Shown: positions 19,146 through 29,922 of the stretch, one piece after another | Numbering within the stretch: the stretch's first letter is position 1 | How the letters are laid out: each line of letters starts with the position of its first letter | Assembly: GCF_014207745.1 (NCBI RefSeq) | Contig: NZ_JACHJB010000001.1 | Location: 2,604,001 to 2,668,000 of the forward strand | Direction of reading: 5' to 3' | DNA from: Nonomuraea muscovyensis | Lineage (GTDB): Bacteria; Actinomycetota; Actinomycetes; Streptosporangiales; Streptosporangiaceae | Length of the DNA stretch: 64,000 bases | Translations under genes and position numbers: made by a program | Notes under the pieces: generated by a model | What the model was told of the DNA's origin: nothing | The model's input: the letters and a program-made list of their open reading frames with translations, nothing else | The model's database searches: none

Positions 19146-19470
19146 CGAAGGGGTGTGCCGAAGTAGCGGCACACCCCTTCCGGCTTTCCAGTCTCAGTTC
19201 TGGTCTCAGTCGGCCCCTTCGGAGGACTCCTCCCCTCCCAGAGCAGGCCGTCGACCTGCTTCGCCACCGTGTTCCGGACGCCGTCGGTGACGTGCTGGTG
19301 CCGGCGTGCCATGCCGCTACCGGACCACCCCATCGTGATACGCGAGACCGGTCCCGGCTCTCACCTGCTTGCGCTTGGGGCAGACGGCGATGACCCGTCC
19401 CAGGCGTCCACCGTCGCGCCGCCGCGCACCTCCAGGCGGCGGCGGCATGCCTCAGGTCCCACCCGTTCTG
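19142..19470 (-). pseudogene. tyrosine integrase remnant (C-terminal part, frameshifted)
   Basis: Two minus-strand frames hold integrase pieces. GWDLRHAAAAW (about 19461-19429) matches the catalytic H-x-LRH box. In another frame, 19333-19232 reads MGWSGSGMARRHQHVTDGVRNTVAKQVDGLLW, very like the C-terminus of pSAM2-type phage integrases (MGWSS...RYQHVTD). The position of the catalytic Tyr is His here. The frame change, the overlong gap between the two boxes and the Tyr loss show that it is dead. It points into the tRNA-Ser gene. Confidence 0.65.
19147..19180 (+). terminator. terminator of tRNA-Ser(GGA)
   Basis: GAAGGGGTGTGCCG (19147-19160) and its exact complement (19167-19180) form a 14-bp stem with a six-base loop, starting six bases after the tRNA CCA. 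A similar hairpin follows the broken tRNA copy at 23790. Confidence 0.85.
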
Positions 19471-19652
19471 GGCGTGCCACCGCATGCATGGAACGCGTCC
19501 CGCCGACGAGGGAGTGCTCTGGTGGGAGCGCGTTGGAGGCTGCCGTGACCGGTACATGGCGTCCTCCGCCGGGACTGGCACCAGTCGCCGTCACCCAGAA
19601 TTCGTCCAGATCGAAAATGTCGGGCATTGGGTGACACGCGCCGGGGTGAGGG

Positions 19653-22478
19653 TCAGAGCATGTTCTTGATCGGCTGGGGTGTTTCCGGCACGGCCTGGGC
19701 GAGGGTCTCGGTCGCCTCCCGGGGCGTGAGCAGGCGGGCGTCGCGCAGGAGGCGGACGGAGTCCTCCCACTGTTTGCGTGCTTCGCCGTGCCGTTCGAGG
19801 TCGTGCAGCGTGGTGCCGAACCACCAGCGTGACACGGCTTCCTTCAGGCGGTATCCCGACTCGCGGAGCAGCCGCACGGCCGTCGTGTAGCTTTCCATCG
19901 CCTCGGGCAGCCGACCGGCATGACGGTAGGCGTCGCCCAGCGAACCGTGTGCAATGCCCGCATCGGCGAGCGGGCCCACCTTCGGCCCCAGCTCCACCAA
20001 CTGGCGTGCTTCCGCGATCGCCTCGTCGAAGCGCCCCTGACGGTAGTAGACGTGCACCCGGTTGTTGCGGATCGTGGCCGTGGCCCCAGGGCGTTCGGCG
20101 TCGTCGTTGAGCTCCAACGCGGACTCCAGGTAGCCGAGTGCCTCGTCGAGACGGCCCACGATCGTGTTGATGACGCCGAGGTTGTTGAGCACCCCGACCT
20201 TGCGCCGAGGCAGGCCGGCACGGTCCCAGTCGGCGAGAGCTGTCTTCAGTTGCGCGATCGCGGCGTCGTAGCTGCCCTGGTCTCGGTAGACCCAGCCGAG
20301 AAAGCTGCGGAGCTGGGCCTTGTCCTCCCATGCCCCGATGCGATCGGCCACCTCGATGGCGTGCGCGTAGATGTCGGCCAGTTGCGTGTGCCAGCCCTGG
20401 TAGCAGAAGGGCCAGTGGAGTCCGACGGCCAGGCCGATGGCGGTCGCCGGGTCGGGGCCGACCAACGCCTGCTGCGCGGCGGCGAGCAGGTTGTCCCGCT
20501 CGCCCTGGACCCATCGTTCCGCCTCCGCCAGGTCCTCGAAGGAGATGTCGGGCAACTCGACGGGGCATCGCAGTACGGAATCGCTGGCGAGCATGGTGCT
20601 CGCCATCCAGAGGGTGGTCAGGTAGTGGTGGAGCGCGCGCCGTTCGGCGGCGGTGCGTTCCTCCTCCGACAGGTCCTGGTGTGCGCGTTCGCGGGCATAG
20701 AGGCCGACCAGGTCGTGGAACTGGTAGCGGTCGGGCCCGGCGGACTCGAGGAGACGAGCGTCCCGCAGGCGTTCCAGGGCGGCTTCGGCGCGGTGGTGGG
20801 GCCAGTCGGTCAGGGCGGCGGTGGCGGCGGGGGTGTGGGTGGGCAGGCCGAGCAGGCCCAGCAGGGGCAGCAGGTCGGCGGCGTCGCGGCCGGCGGGTTC
20901 TTCTCGGAGGCGGTGGTGGCTGACCGCGATGCTGGCGCGAATGGCCAGGTCGGCGTACTCCAGCACGTCCAGGCGTCGGGTGGCGTCGGCCAGCCGTACT
21001 TCCAGGTCGGACAGGGCCCAGTCGGGGCGGGCCGCCAGGCGGGCGCCGACGATCCGCAGGGCGAGGGGGAAACCGCCGCACAGGTGGACGATCCGCTCGG
21101 CCGCCTGCGGTTCGGCGCGTACCCGGTCGGGTCCGGCCAGGCGGGACAGTAGCGCGGCGGCGTCGGCGGCGTTCAGGGTGCCCAGGTGGAGGTGGCCGGC
21201 GTTGTCCAGGGTGGCCAGCGGGTCCCGGCTGGTGATCAGGACCCGGCAGTCGGGGCCGGCGGGGATGAGCGGGCGGATCTGGCGGACGTCGCGGGCGTTG
21301 TCCAGGATGACCAGCAGGTTGCAGGTCGCGGTCAGGGAGCGGTAGCGGGCGGCGGCCTCGCCGGGGTCGGCGGGGACGGCGGCGCCGTCCAGGCCGAGGG
21401 AGCGCAGCAGGTGACGCAGGGCTTGGGCTGGGGTCAGCGGGTCGAGTCCGGGGGTGGATCCGTGCAGGTTGAGGTAGATGACACCGTCGGTGAATCGTTC
21501 GGCCATGGCGTGGGCGACGTGGACGGTCAGGGCGGATTTGCCGATGCCGCCGGGTCCGTCGATCACGGTGATGGTGGGTCCGTGGGTGAGTCCGTCGGCG
21601 GGGCCGAGCGCGGTGCGCAGGTGTTGGATCTCGGTGGCGCGGGCGGTGAAGGCGTTGGTGCCGGCGGGCAGTTCGGCCGGGATGTACGACTCGCTGAGCG
21701 TGGCCTGTTGGGCCGGGGTGGTCAGGTCGAGGACGGGGTCCTTGACCAGGACGGCCTGGTGCAGGCGGCGTAGTTCGGCGCCGGGTTCGATGCCGAGTTC
21801 GGAGACCATGATCCGGCGGGTGTCCTGGTAGACGGCGAGCGCTTCGGACGGGCGGCCGGCGCGGTGCAGGGCGAGCATGAGTTGGGCGGCGGGGCGTTCG
21901 CGTAGTGGGTGGGCCCGCACGTGTGCGACCAGGTCGACGGCCAGCGCGTGGTGGTCGCCGGCGGCGAGGCGGAGATCGGCGTGGTCTTCCAGGACGGTGA
22001 GGTGTTCTTGTTCCAGGCGGGTGGCTTCGATTCGTGCCCAGGGGGCGGCCAGTCCGGCCAGTGGTTCGCCTCGCCACAGCTGAAGGGCGGTGCGAAACAG
22101 GGCGTCCGCGGTGTCCCTGGCCCCCTGCGCCTGGGCGGTGCGGGCGCGTTTGGCCAGGCGGGTGAACAGGTGGGCGTCGATGTGGTCTGGCTGGAGCGCG
22201 AGCCGGTAGCCGCCGGGCACGGTCTGGATGATCTCTTCGGTGGTGTGGGGTCCGAGGGTTTCGCGGAGTTTGGAGATCACGATGTGGAGTTGTTTGGCCA
22301 TGGTCGACGCGGAGCTGTCTCCCCATACGTCGGTGAGGATCCGCTCGGTGGGTACGGCCTGCCCGGCGTCCAGGGCGAGTCTGGCGAGCACGCCGATTCG
22401 TCGATGCCCGGCGAACCGGACCGGTTCGTCAGCGGCCAGGACCTGCCACGGGCCGAGGAATCTGATCTCCAGCGTCAC
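19653..22478 (-). CDS. AfsR/SARP-type regulator with NB-ARC and TPR domains
   Basis: This 941-residue protein follows the AfsR plan: an OmpR-like winged helix (residues 1-95), a bacterial transcriptional activation domain (95-245), an NB-ARC NTPase with P-loop GPGGIGKSA (308-316), and TPR helices from ~680 to 930 (GVLNNLGVINTIVGRLDEALGYLESAL and similar). SARPs recruit RNA polymerase to antibiotic and morphology genes; the NTPase and TPR parts sense unknown partners. No biosynthetic cluster is next to it. It is divergent from the small secreted-peptide gene, 687 bp away, inside the tRNA-Ser island. Confidence 0.93.
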   Translation of the reverse strand: MTLEIRFLGPWQVLAADEPVRFAGHRRIGVLARLALDAGQAVPTERILTDVWGDSSASTMAKQLHIVISKLRETLGPHTTEEIIQTVPGGYRLALQPDHIDAHLFTRLAKRARTAQAQGARDTADALFRTALQLWRGEPLAGLAAPWARIEATRLEQEHLTVLEDHADLRLAAGDHHALAVDLVAHVRAHPLRERPAAQLMLALHRAGRPSEALAVYQDTRRIMVSELGIEPGAELRRLHQAVLVKDPVLDLTTPAQQATLSESYIPAELPAGTNAFTARATEIQHLRTALGPADGLTHGPTITVIDGPGGIGKSALTVHVAHAMAERFTDGVIYLNLHGSTPGLDPLTPAQALRHLLRSLGLDGAAVPADPGEAAARYRSLTATCNLLVILDNARDVRQIRPLIPAGPDCRVLITSRDPLATLDNAGHLHLGTLNAADAAALLSRLAGPDRVRAEPQAAERIVHLCGGFPLALRIVGARLAARPDWALSDLEVRLADATRRLDVLEYADLAIRASIAVSHHRLREEPAGRDAADLLPLLGLLGLPTHTPAATAALTDWPHHRAEAALERLRDARLLESAGPDRYQFHDLVGLYARERAHQDLSEEERTAAERRALHHYLTTLWMASTMLASDSVLRCPVELPDISFEDLAEAERWVQGERDNLLAAAQQALVGPDPATAIGLAVGLHWPFCYQGWHTQLADIYAHAIEVADRIGAWEDKAQLRSFLGWVYRDQGSYDAAIAQLKTALADWDRAGLPRRKVGVLNNLGVINTIVGRLDEALGYLESALELNDDAERPGATATIRNNRVHVYYRQGRFDEAIAEARQLVELGPKVGPLADAGIAHGSLGDAYRHAGRLPEAMESYTTAVRLLRESGYRLKEAVSRWWFGTTLHDLERHGEARKQWEDSVRLLRDARLLTPREATETLAQAVPETPQPIKNML

Positions 22479-23165
22479 GAGGAGCGCTCCCCTCCTTCAA
22501 CGAAGTCGGCATTGAATGGGATGATCGAGCCTATTTGCGGCGACTGCGGAGGAACGCCGTCTTCGTGCAGATTTCCGGCGTCTTGGTTCACATGTGCATG
22601 TCTAGATGTGCAGGCTTACAGGCGCCTTACAAATGACTCGCCAGGCTACTGATCACCAGGAGAGACCACGGCAGGACATCCTCCAAGCTCGCCGGATGCG
22701 TTGCCGTCGGGTCGGGACAGCACGAGCGTCTCTGCTGCGCGGAGCGCTTTCCACCTCCACTTGAAGGCGGTCTGCAAGTCGTCGAGCACGTTGTCCACCC
22801 GCGATCCCGCCATCGCCGTCGTCGACCCTGTTCACCACGACCCAGCGGTGGCGGCGTGGCAGGCGCTCAGAGCTGTGAGTGCGACCGGTTGGCGATGGCC
22901 GGCAGTTGGGCGGCACCGCGGCCAGTCGCCTCATCTGGCGCCCCTGCGGACCACCCGCTGGTGCAGCAGCGCCGCCTTGATCGTGCAGGCGGTGGAGACC
23001 CGTCCTCTCGAGCGCGTCCGCCCCTCGGACCTCACGCCTGAAGTCGCCGGCCCGCAGGAATGCCGCGCTCACCGGGGAGACGAAGTTTGTCGGGTGTTCG
23101 CCTGACACCGTCACATTCCTACCGTTCATAGGCTCGTGCCCCAGCCTTATAGGGAGGATTGTGTC
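22479..23165. other. 687-bp gene-poor region upstream of the SARP gene
   Basis: No frame here resembles a known protein. Overlapping frames on both strands (22653-23129 minus, 22701-23105 plus) look like decayed coding DNA. The 22500-22650 part is clearly AT-richer than its surroundings and may carry the divergent promoters. Lower coding quality fits the degraded island. Confidence 0.4.
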
Positions 23166-23390
23166 GTGATCTCTGTGTCCAATACCATCACCCCTTCATC
23201 TTCGTATCGCACGGGAGGTCTCGTGACACACGTCAGACTGCTCAAGAAGCTCGCCGTGGTGACCGCAGCCGGTCTTCTCGCGATCGGCCTTGGCGCTGCG
23301 ACCGCCTCTTCCGCCTCCGCCGCCGGATCCGCCGAGAAGATCTACGACATCACCCCCTCCGGAGAAATCTCCTCCAACCCCCTTCAGTAG
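23166..23390 (+). CDS. small secreted peptide precursor
   Basis: The gene encodes 74 residues from GTG 23166 (AGGGAGG 8 bases upstream) or 55 from GTG 23223 (GGGAGG 4 bases upstream). Either form contains a textbook signal peptide, VRLLKKLAVVTAAGLLAIGLG, with cleavage after SASA. That would release a mature peptide of about 22 residues, AGSAEKIYDITPSGEISSNP and two more. The mature part has no Cys, so it is not a disulfide-rich bacteriocin. I do not recognise the family. It is the only intact small gene in the tRNA-Ser island and is divergent from the SARP regulator. Confidence 0.65.
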   Translation: MISVSNTITPSSSYRTGGLVTHVRLLKKLAVVTAAGLLAIGLGAATASSASAAGSAEKIYDITPSGEISSNPLQ

Positions 23391-23707
23391 TGATTCCACG
23401 GTGCCGCCGGTCTCCGGCGGCCAGGTAACCCGCCGTAGTCACCGGTCTCGGGTGCGTCGGCGTGGCACCACCGCGATGTGGGTGCGTGACGACCTAGACG
23501 GCTTGCGGAACGATAGGGACGGTGGTCGCCAACGCCGCCGGGATTTCTCGGCACGGATCCGGTCTCCCCGCGTTGAACCCCGATTGGGCGCCCACATCCC
23601 TGATCCCGCGTGAGCACGCCACGGGTGCTCGACCTCCGGGACAAGGACATGTGCGTTGGGAGAGGAAGACCACCGACGGCGATCCGGAGGGCGGCAACCT
23701 CCTGACC
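23391..23707. other. non-coding DNA before the broken tRNA copy
   Basis: Open frames here are short and unlike any protein I know. The segment looks like degraded right-end DNA of the integrative element. Confidence 0.4.
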
Positions 23708-23782
23708 GGCGGTGGACGAAGGTCCACAGACTTGGAAAGCGTGTGTAGGGCGACCTATCAGGGTTCAAATCCCCTACCGCCA
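23708..23782 (+). pseudogene. broken tRNA-Ser copy
   Basis: From 23731 the sequence repeats the tRNA-Ser(GGA) anticodon loop, variable arm and T-arm. The anticodon stem now has two mismatches (CAGAC against GCGTG), the T-stem has lost a G and the acceptor 3' side is shortened by four bases. An unrelated GGCGGT at 23708 can pair with ACCGCC at 23776, so a tRNA-like outline remains, but a working tRNA is unlikely. Confidence 0.7.
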
Positions 23783-23786
23783 GCTC
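23731..23786 (+). repeat. right copy of tRNA-Ser 3'-end repeat (attachment-site candidate)
   Basis: This 56-bp segment is the partner of 19085-19145. Both copies end in GCCAGCTC and are followed by related hairpins, so the shared block probably extends into the terminator. Confidence 0.75.
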
Positions 23787-23789
23787 AGC

Positions 23790-23820
23790 GGGGTTGTGCC
23801 GTGATCATCGGCACAACCCC
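23790..23820 (+). terminator. hairpin after the broken tRNA copy
   Basis: GGGGTTGTGCCG (23790-23801) pairs perfectly with CGGCACAACCCC (23809-23820) around a seven-base loop. It is a variant of the hairpin after the intact tRNA, with paired changes on both arms. Confidence 0.7.
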
Positions 23821-24241
23821 TTCTGTTTCTGGTCCCAGCCGGCCTCTTCCGCCTCCCGGAGGCGACCGCCGCCCCGGCCCGACCCCGATGGCGACATCCT
23901 CGGGCTGATTCAGGGCCGATGAGTGCCGATCCCCGCTCCCGCGCTCAGCGCCGTCGCGGCACCGGGCGTCGGCGCCCCCATGGCAAAGAGGTCCGGGCGG
24001 CCAGTGCCTCGACCCGCGTGCGCCGGCCACCCGTACCGGTGGTCCCACATCTCCCCGGCATGCCGCCTTGGTTCTCGCGCCGAGCGCCGACCCGGCCGGC
24101 ACCGCCGATCAGGCGGTCAGCGGACCGTTGCCGCGACCGTCGGACGACGCGAACAGACGTACGGCTCGAAGCTGGTTAGATCGAGCGGGGCGACGCCGAC
24201 GGATACCGCGAAGGCGGCCCCCGCGTAGGAAATGGAGACAT
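23821..24241. other. non-coding region upstream of the UvrA-like gene
   Basis: No frame on either strand resembles a protein. It holds the promoter and leader of the UvrA-like gene; GGAG at 24234-24237 is its ribosome site. No clear operator is seen. Confidence 0.4.
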
Positions 24242-26554
<2,313 letters not shown>

Positions 26555-26572
26555 CCGAGGCCCGTACGCCGG

Positions 26573-26614
26573 CGCGGAAGGGGTGTGCAGCACGCGCGGC
26601 ACACCCCTTCCGCG
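26573..26614 (+). terminator. strong hairpin terminator after the UvrA-like gene
   Basis: CGCGGAAGGGGTGTGC (26573-26588) pairs perfectly with its complement at 26599-26614 (16 bp, ten-base loop). It isolates the UvrA-like gene from the TetR-MFS pair. Its GGGGTGTGC core resembles the tRNA-Ser terminator. Confidence 0.85.
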
Positions 26615-26651
26615 TATCCGGTTCGGGTGCGCGTCGAGGCCGGCGCCCCGC

Positions 26652-26683
26652 ACCGGTTTTGCATCATTTGGTGCAGAACCGGT
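26652..26683. promoter_or_regulatory. TetR operator upstream of the TetR gene
   Basis: The 32-bp dyad ACCGGTTTTGCAT-N6-GTGCAGAACCGGT has 13-bp arms with two mismatches and lies 12 bases before the TetR start. Its core TTYTGCAY-N6-RTGCARAA matches the site before the MFS gene, so the repressor probably controls both. Confidence 0.65.
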
Positions 26684-26694
26684 ACCGTGCCCGC

Positions 26695-27291
26695 ATGGCC
26701 AGACCACGGGCGTTCGACGAGGAACGGGTCCTGGACGCGGCGATGCGCGCGTTCTGGGCGGGCGGCTACGAGGGCACGTCCACCCGCGACCTCTGCGCGG
26801 CCACCGGCCTCGACCGCAGCAGCGTCTACAACGCCTTCACCAGCAAGCACGAGCTGTTCAAGCGGGCACTGACCCGCTACCTCGACACCATGACCGCAGC
26901 CCAGGTCGAGATCCTCGGCGCGGGCGGGCAGTCCGCCGCCGAGCGCGTCCGCGCGCTCCTCGCGAAGATCATCGACGACGAGTTCCGCCACCGGGGCGGC
27001 GGCCCCAGCATCGGGTGCCTGAGCGTCAACACCACCGTGGAGCTCGCCGGGCACGACGAGGAGATCTCCCGCCTGCTCGATCGCGACCTGCGCAGGCGGC
27101 TCGACTCGTTCGAGGCCGTGATCGAGGAGGCGCGGCGGGCCGGCGACATCGTCTCCGACCGCGACTCCGCCTCCCTCGCCCGCTATCTCAACGCCGTGAT
27201 CGCCGGGATCCGGGTGTCGGCCAAGGGCGGCGCCGGCCGCGCCGACCTGGAGGCCATCGCCGCGACCGCCCTGGACGTCCTGGTCCGCTGA
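26695..27291 (+). CDS. TetR-family repressor of the adjacent MFS pump
   Basis: The 198-residue protein starts at ATG 26695 (MARPRAFDEERVLDAAMRAFWAGGYEGTSTRDLCAATGLDRSSVYNAFTSKHELF), an intact TetR DNA-binding domain. The C-terminal region (SIGCLSVNTTVELAGHDEEISRLLDRDLRRRLDSFEAVIEEA) is of the type found in AcrR-like efflux repressors. An ATG-like start 36 bases further up would cut into the operator dyad. A matching operator sits upstream of the MFS gene 80 bases downstream. Confidence 0.9.
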   Translation: MARPRAFDEERVLDAAMRAFWAGGYEGTSTRDLCAATGLDRSSVYNAFTSKHELFKRALTRYLDTMTAAQVEILGAGGQSAAERVRALLAKIIDDEFRHRGGGPSIGCLSVNTTVELAGHDEEISRLLDRDLRRRLDSFEAVIEEARRAGDIVSDRDSASLARYLNAVIAGIRVSAKGGAGRADLEAIAATALDVLVR

Positions 27292-27328
27292 CCCTTCCGG
27301 CCCGGCGCCCCGCCTTCCCACACCCTAG

Positions 27329-27350
27329 TTCTGCACCGATCAGTGCAGAA
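27329..27350. promoter_or_regulatory. TetR operator upstream of the MFS gene
   Basis: TTCTGCAC (27329-27336), a 6-bp spacer and GTGCAGAA (27343-27350) make a perfect dyad, with the same geometry and core as the site at 26652. It lies 21 bases before the MFS start codon, where binding would block transcription. Confidence 0.7.
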
Positions 27351-27371
27351 TCGATCGACAGGAGCGCTCCC

Positions 27372-28619
27372 TTGCCCCGTGCCGTGTACGTGCTGGCCCT
27401 CGGCATCTTCGCCATGGTCACCAGCGAGTTCGCCGTAGCGGGGCTGATGCCCCGGCTCGCCGCCGGCCTCGACGCCACGATCCCGCAGATCGGCTACCTG
27501 ATCACCGCCTTCGCGGTCGCCATGGCCGTCGGCGGGCCGTTCATGACGGTCGCCCTGATGCGGCTGCCCCCCAGGACCGCGCTCATGACCCTGTTCGCGG
27601 TCTTCCTCGTCGGCAACGTGCTGGCGGCCGTCGCCCCCACGTACGCGGTCATGCTGGTCGCCCGCGTGATCACCGGCGTCGCCTCGCAGGCGTTCTTCGG
27701 CGTGGCCGTCTCGCTCACGGTCCGGCTGACGCCTCCCGAGGTACGCGGGCGCGCCATCGCCGTGGTCATGAACGGGCTGATGGTGGGCACCCTGCTCGGG
27801 CTGCCGCTGTCCACGTTCGTCGGCGACCGCCTCGGCTGGCGGGCGGCGTTCTGGGCCGTCAGCGCGCTGACCCTGGTCGCCGCCCTCGCCACGACGGCCG
27901 GGGTGCCCCGGTTGGAGCGGTCGCAGGACGACCGCGCGGGCCTGCGCCGGCAACTGGGCGTCTTCCGCAACCCCCGGCTGTGGCTGGCGCTGTCCACCAG
28001 CACGCTCATCATCGGCGCGACGTTCTCCGCCTTCAGCTACCTCAACCCGATCCTGACGCGCCTCACCGGGTTCGCCGCCGGGACCGTCCCGCTCCTGCTC
28101 GTCGCGTACGGCGCCGCCGCCGTGGCCGGCAACATCGTCGTCGGCCGCCTCGCCGACCGGCACACCATCGGCGTCCAGGTGTACGGCCTGGCCCTGAACG
28201 CCGTCTTCCTCGCCGGCTTCGCCCTGCTGGCCCACGTCAGCGTGCCCGCCCTGCTCTTCATGCTCGGCGTCGGCCTGGTCGGCGTCACCATGAACCCGGC
28301 CATGGTCACCCGCGTCCAGCGAGCCGGCAACGCCGGGCCACTGGTCAACACGGTCCACTCGTCGTTCATCACGCTCGGCGTCATCGTCGGCTCGTCGGCC
28401 GGCGGGCTGGCCATCGACGCCGCCGGGCTGCGTGCCCCGCTGTGGCTCGGCGCCGCGCTGGCCGTGCTCGGCCTGCTCACGCTGGTCCCGGAGCTGGTCC
28501 ATCGGCCGGCCGCCGGCCGGCCGATGCGTGGAACGGCGGACACCGGACGGGCTACGGGCCGGATGGCGGCAGGGTCAGAACGGCGGCCGGCAGGTGACGC
28601 AGGGCCGGGGGGACGGTGA
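27372..28619 (+). CDS. MFS drug-efflux transporter (DHA1 type)
   Basis: The 415-residue protein has about twelve membrane helices and the drug:H+ antiporter N-terminus (YVLALGIFAMVTSEFAVAGLMPRLAAGL, then LITAFAVAMAVGGPF). The loop RLTPPEVRGRAIAVVMNG and the second-half start WLALSTSTLIIGATFSAFSYLNPIL fit AraJ-like pumps. The start is TTG 27372, set by AGGAG seven bases upstream; the open frame extends far upstream through the TetR gene, but that part is a shadow. The last 68 bases overlap the convergent fucosidase gene, so the Arg/Gly-rich tail may be recent. Confidence 0.9.
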   Translation: MPRAVYVLALGIFAMVTSEFAVAGLMPRLAAGLDATIPQIGYLITAFAVAMAVGGPFMTVALMRLPPRTALMTLFAVFLVGNVLAAVAPTYAVMLVARVITGVASQAFFGVAVSLTVRLTPPEVRGRAIAVVMNGLMVGTLLGLPLSTFVGDRLGWRAAFWAVSALTLVAALATTAGVPRLERSQDDRAGLRRQLGVFRNPRLWLALSTSTLIIGATFSAFSYLNPILTRLTGFAAGTVPLLLVAYGAAAVAGNIVVGRLADRHTIGVQVYGLALNAVFLAGFALLAHVSVPALLFMLGVGLVGVTMNPAMVTRVQRAGNAGPLVNTVHSSFITLGVIVGSSAGGLAIDAAGLRAPLWLGAALAVLGLLTLVPELVHRPAAGRPMRGTADTGRATGRMAAGSERRPAGDAGPGGR

Positions 28620-29913
28620 CGGTCCCGTCCGGGTCGATCTGCGCCGGGCCCTCGCCCCAGTAGGCGCCCGGCCCTCGCACCGCCACGCCGAGCAGGTCGG
28701 CGGGCAGGCGGAAACCGCCGTGCGCCGGGTCGAGCGCGATCACGTTGAGCGCCCCGTCGGGGCGGACCGTGTAGCGCAGCGGCGCGCCCGCCGGCTCGGC
28801 GTGGCGGCGCCAGGGCCGGGTGCCGTAGACGGCGTGCGGGTGGGCGGCCAGCCAGCGGCCGAGGTCGCGCAGCCGGCCGACCTGCGCACCGGGCAGGGAG
28901 CCGTCGCCGCGCGGGCTGATGTTGAGCAGCAGGTTGCCGTTCTTGGCGACGGTGTCCACGAGGAGATGGACCAGTTCGGCGGCGTCGATGAGGTGGGTGT
29001 CGTCCTCTGCGCGGTTGTAGCCGAACGAGGCGCCGAGACCGCGCGTCGCCTCCCACGTCCACTCCGGCGCGGTGGTCTCGGTGCGGTACTCGCGGGTGCG
29101 GAAGCCCCGATGCGGCACGCCCCACCGGTCGTTGACCACTCCCTCGGGCACGCGCTCGTAGTAGTGCCCGAACAGCGCGGCCAGGCTGTGCGGCCCGGCG
29201 GCCTTGGCGGAGTCGGGCCAGTCGATGTCGTTCCACAGCACGTCGGGCCGGTGCCGTTCGACCAGCTCCCGCACCTGGTCGAAGCAGTAACGGGCGAAGG
29301 CCGGGTCGTTGCGGCGGTAGGTGAACAGGTCGGTCAGCGACCGGATCGGCGGGAAGTGCGACACGTGCCAGTCGAGTGCCCCGGAGTAGTAGAGCCCGAA
29401 GCGCAGCCCGGCCGACCGGGCGGCGGCGGCCAACTCGGCGACGACGTCGCGGCGGGGCCCCCGGTGGACGCTGGAGAAGCGGGTCGTGGCGGTGTCCCAC
29501 AGGCAGAAGCCGTCGTGGTGCTTGGCCGTCGGCACCACGTAGCGCGCCCCGCACGCGGCGAAGAGCCGCATCCAGCCGTCGGGGTCGTACCTCTCGGCCG
29601 CCCAGTCGTCGGCCAGGTCCTCGTAGGAGGTGCCGACGCCGAAGGCGCTCTCGTGGAACGCGCCGGTCGGCGAGCCGGGGATGCGCAGGGTGTTGGCGTA
29701 CCACTCGGCGTACTGGTGGTGGCTGTACTCGAGCTCCACGGGCACGTCCTGGCCCGGCCGGCGCGGCGGCGCCCATCCGCCGACCGAGTACAGCCCCCAG
29801 TGGACGAACACGCCGAACTTGGCGTCCCGGTACCAGTCGGGCACCGGTCTGTCGGGGTAGTCCGGCGCGTCCGCGCCGAGGTCGGGACCCGTACGGCGAT
29901 CGAAGAAGAGCAT
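28552..29913 (-). CDS. alpha-L-fucosidase, GH29
   Basis: The enzyme removes terminal alpha-L-fucose. The 453-residue protein shows GH29 landmarks: WYRDAKFGVFVHWGLYSV (residues 27-44), VVPTAKHHDGFCLWD (126-140), and the probable catalytic Asp229 in VLWNDIDWP. A C-terminal beta-domain follows from ~350. No signal peptide is seen, so it acts in the cytoplasm on sugars imported by the ABC system encoded upstream in the same operon. It begins 9 bases after the last permease gene. Confidence 0.93.
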   Translation of the reverse strand: MLFFDRRTGPDLGADAPDYPDRPVPDWYRDAKFGVFVHWGLYSVGGWAPPRRPGQDVPVELEYSHHQYAEWYANTLRIPGSPTGAFHESAFGVGTSYEDLADDWAAERYDPDGWMRLFAACGARYVVPTAKHHDGFCLWDTATTRFSSVHRGPRRDVVAELAAAARSAGLRFGLYYSGALDWHVSHFPPIRSLTDLFTYRRNDPAFARYCFDQVRELVERHRPDVLWNDIDWPDSAKAAGPHSLAALFGHYYERVPEGVVNDRWGVPHRGFRTREYRTETTAPEWTWEATRGLGASFGYNRAEDDTHLIDAAELVHLLVDTVAKNGNLLLNISPRGDGSLPGAQVGRLRDLGRWLAAHPHAVYGTRPWRRHAEPAGAPLRYTVRPDGALNVIALDPAHGGFRLPADLLGVAVRGPGAYWGEGPAQIDPDGTVTVPPALRHLPAAVLTLPPSGP

Positions 29914-29922
29914 GGATTCCTT

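Larger units (their letters stand above)
19085..23786. mobile_element. decayed integrative element in tRNA-Ser(GGA)
   Basis: The segment is bounded by the 56-61 bp direct repeat of the tRNA-Ser 3' end. Next to the intact tRNA lies a frameshifted integrase C-terminus pointing towards it, the usual arrangement of tRNA-targeted actinomycete elements. Of the cargo, one large SARP regulator and one small secreted-protein gene remain. No replication, transfer or excisionase gene is recognisable, so the element is probably immobile. The boundaries are inferred from the repeat. Confidence 0.65.

Noticed and set aside
22653..23129. Candidate genes on both strands upstream of the SARP gene
   Set aside because: No recognisable domain, no good start, and both strands are equally open; decayed DNA is more likely.
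23708..23782. Second functional tRNA-Ser
   Set aside because: The anticodon stem has two mismatches, the T-stem is short and the acceptor side is cut; it is a fragment at an attachment site.
26573..26614. Third attachment-site copy
   Set aside because: Only the hairpin is similar; no tRNA-derived bases precede it, so it is better read as a terminator.
26583..27371. Upstream extension of the MFS gene
   Set aside because: It reads through the TetR gene in another frame and gives low-complexity residues. TTG 27372 has a proper ribosome site and the MFS N-terminus.
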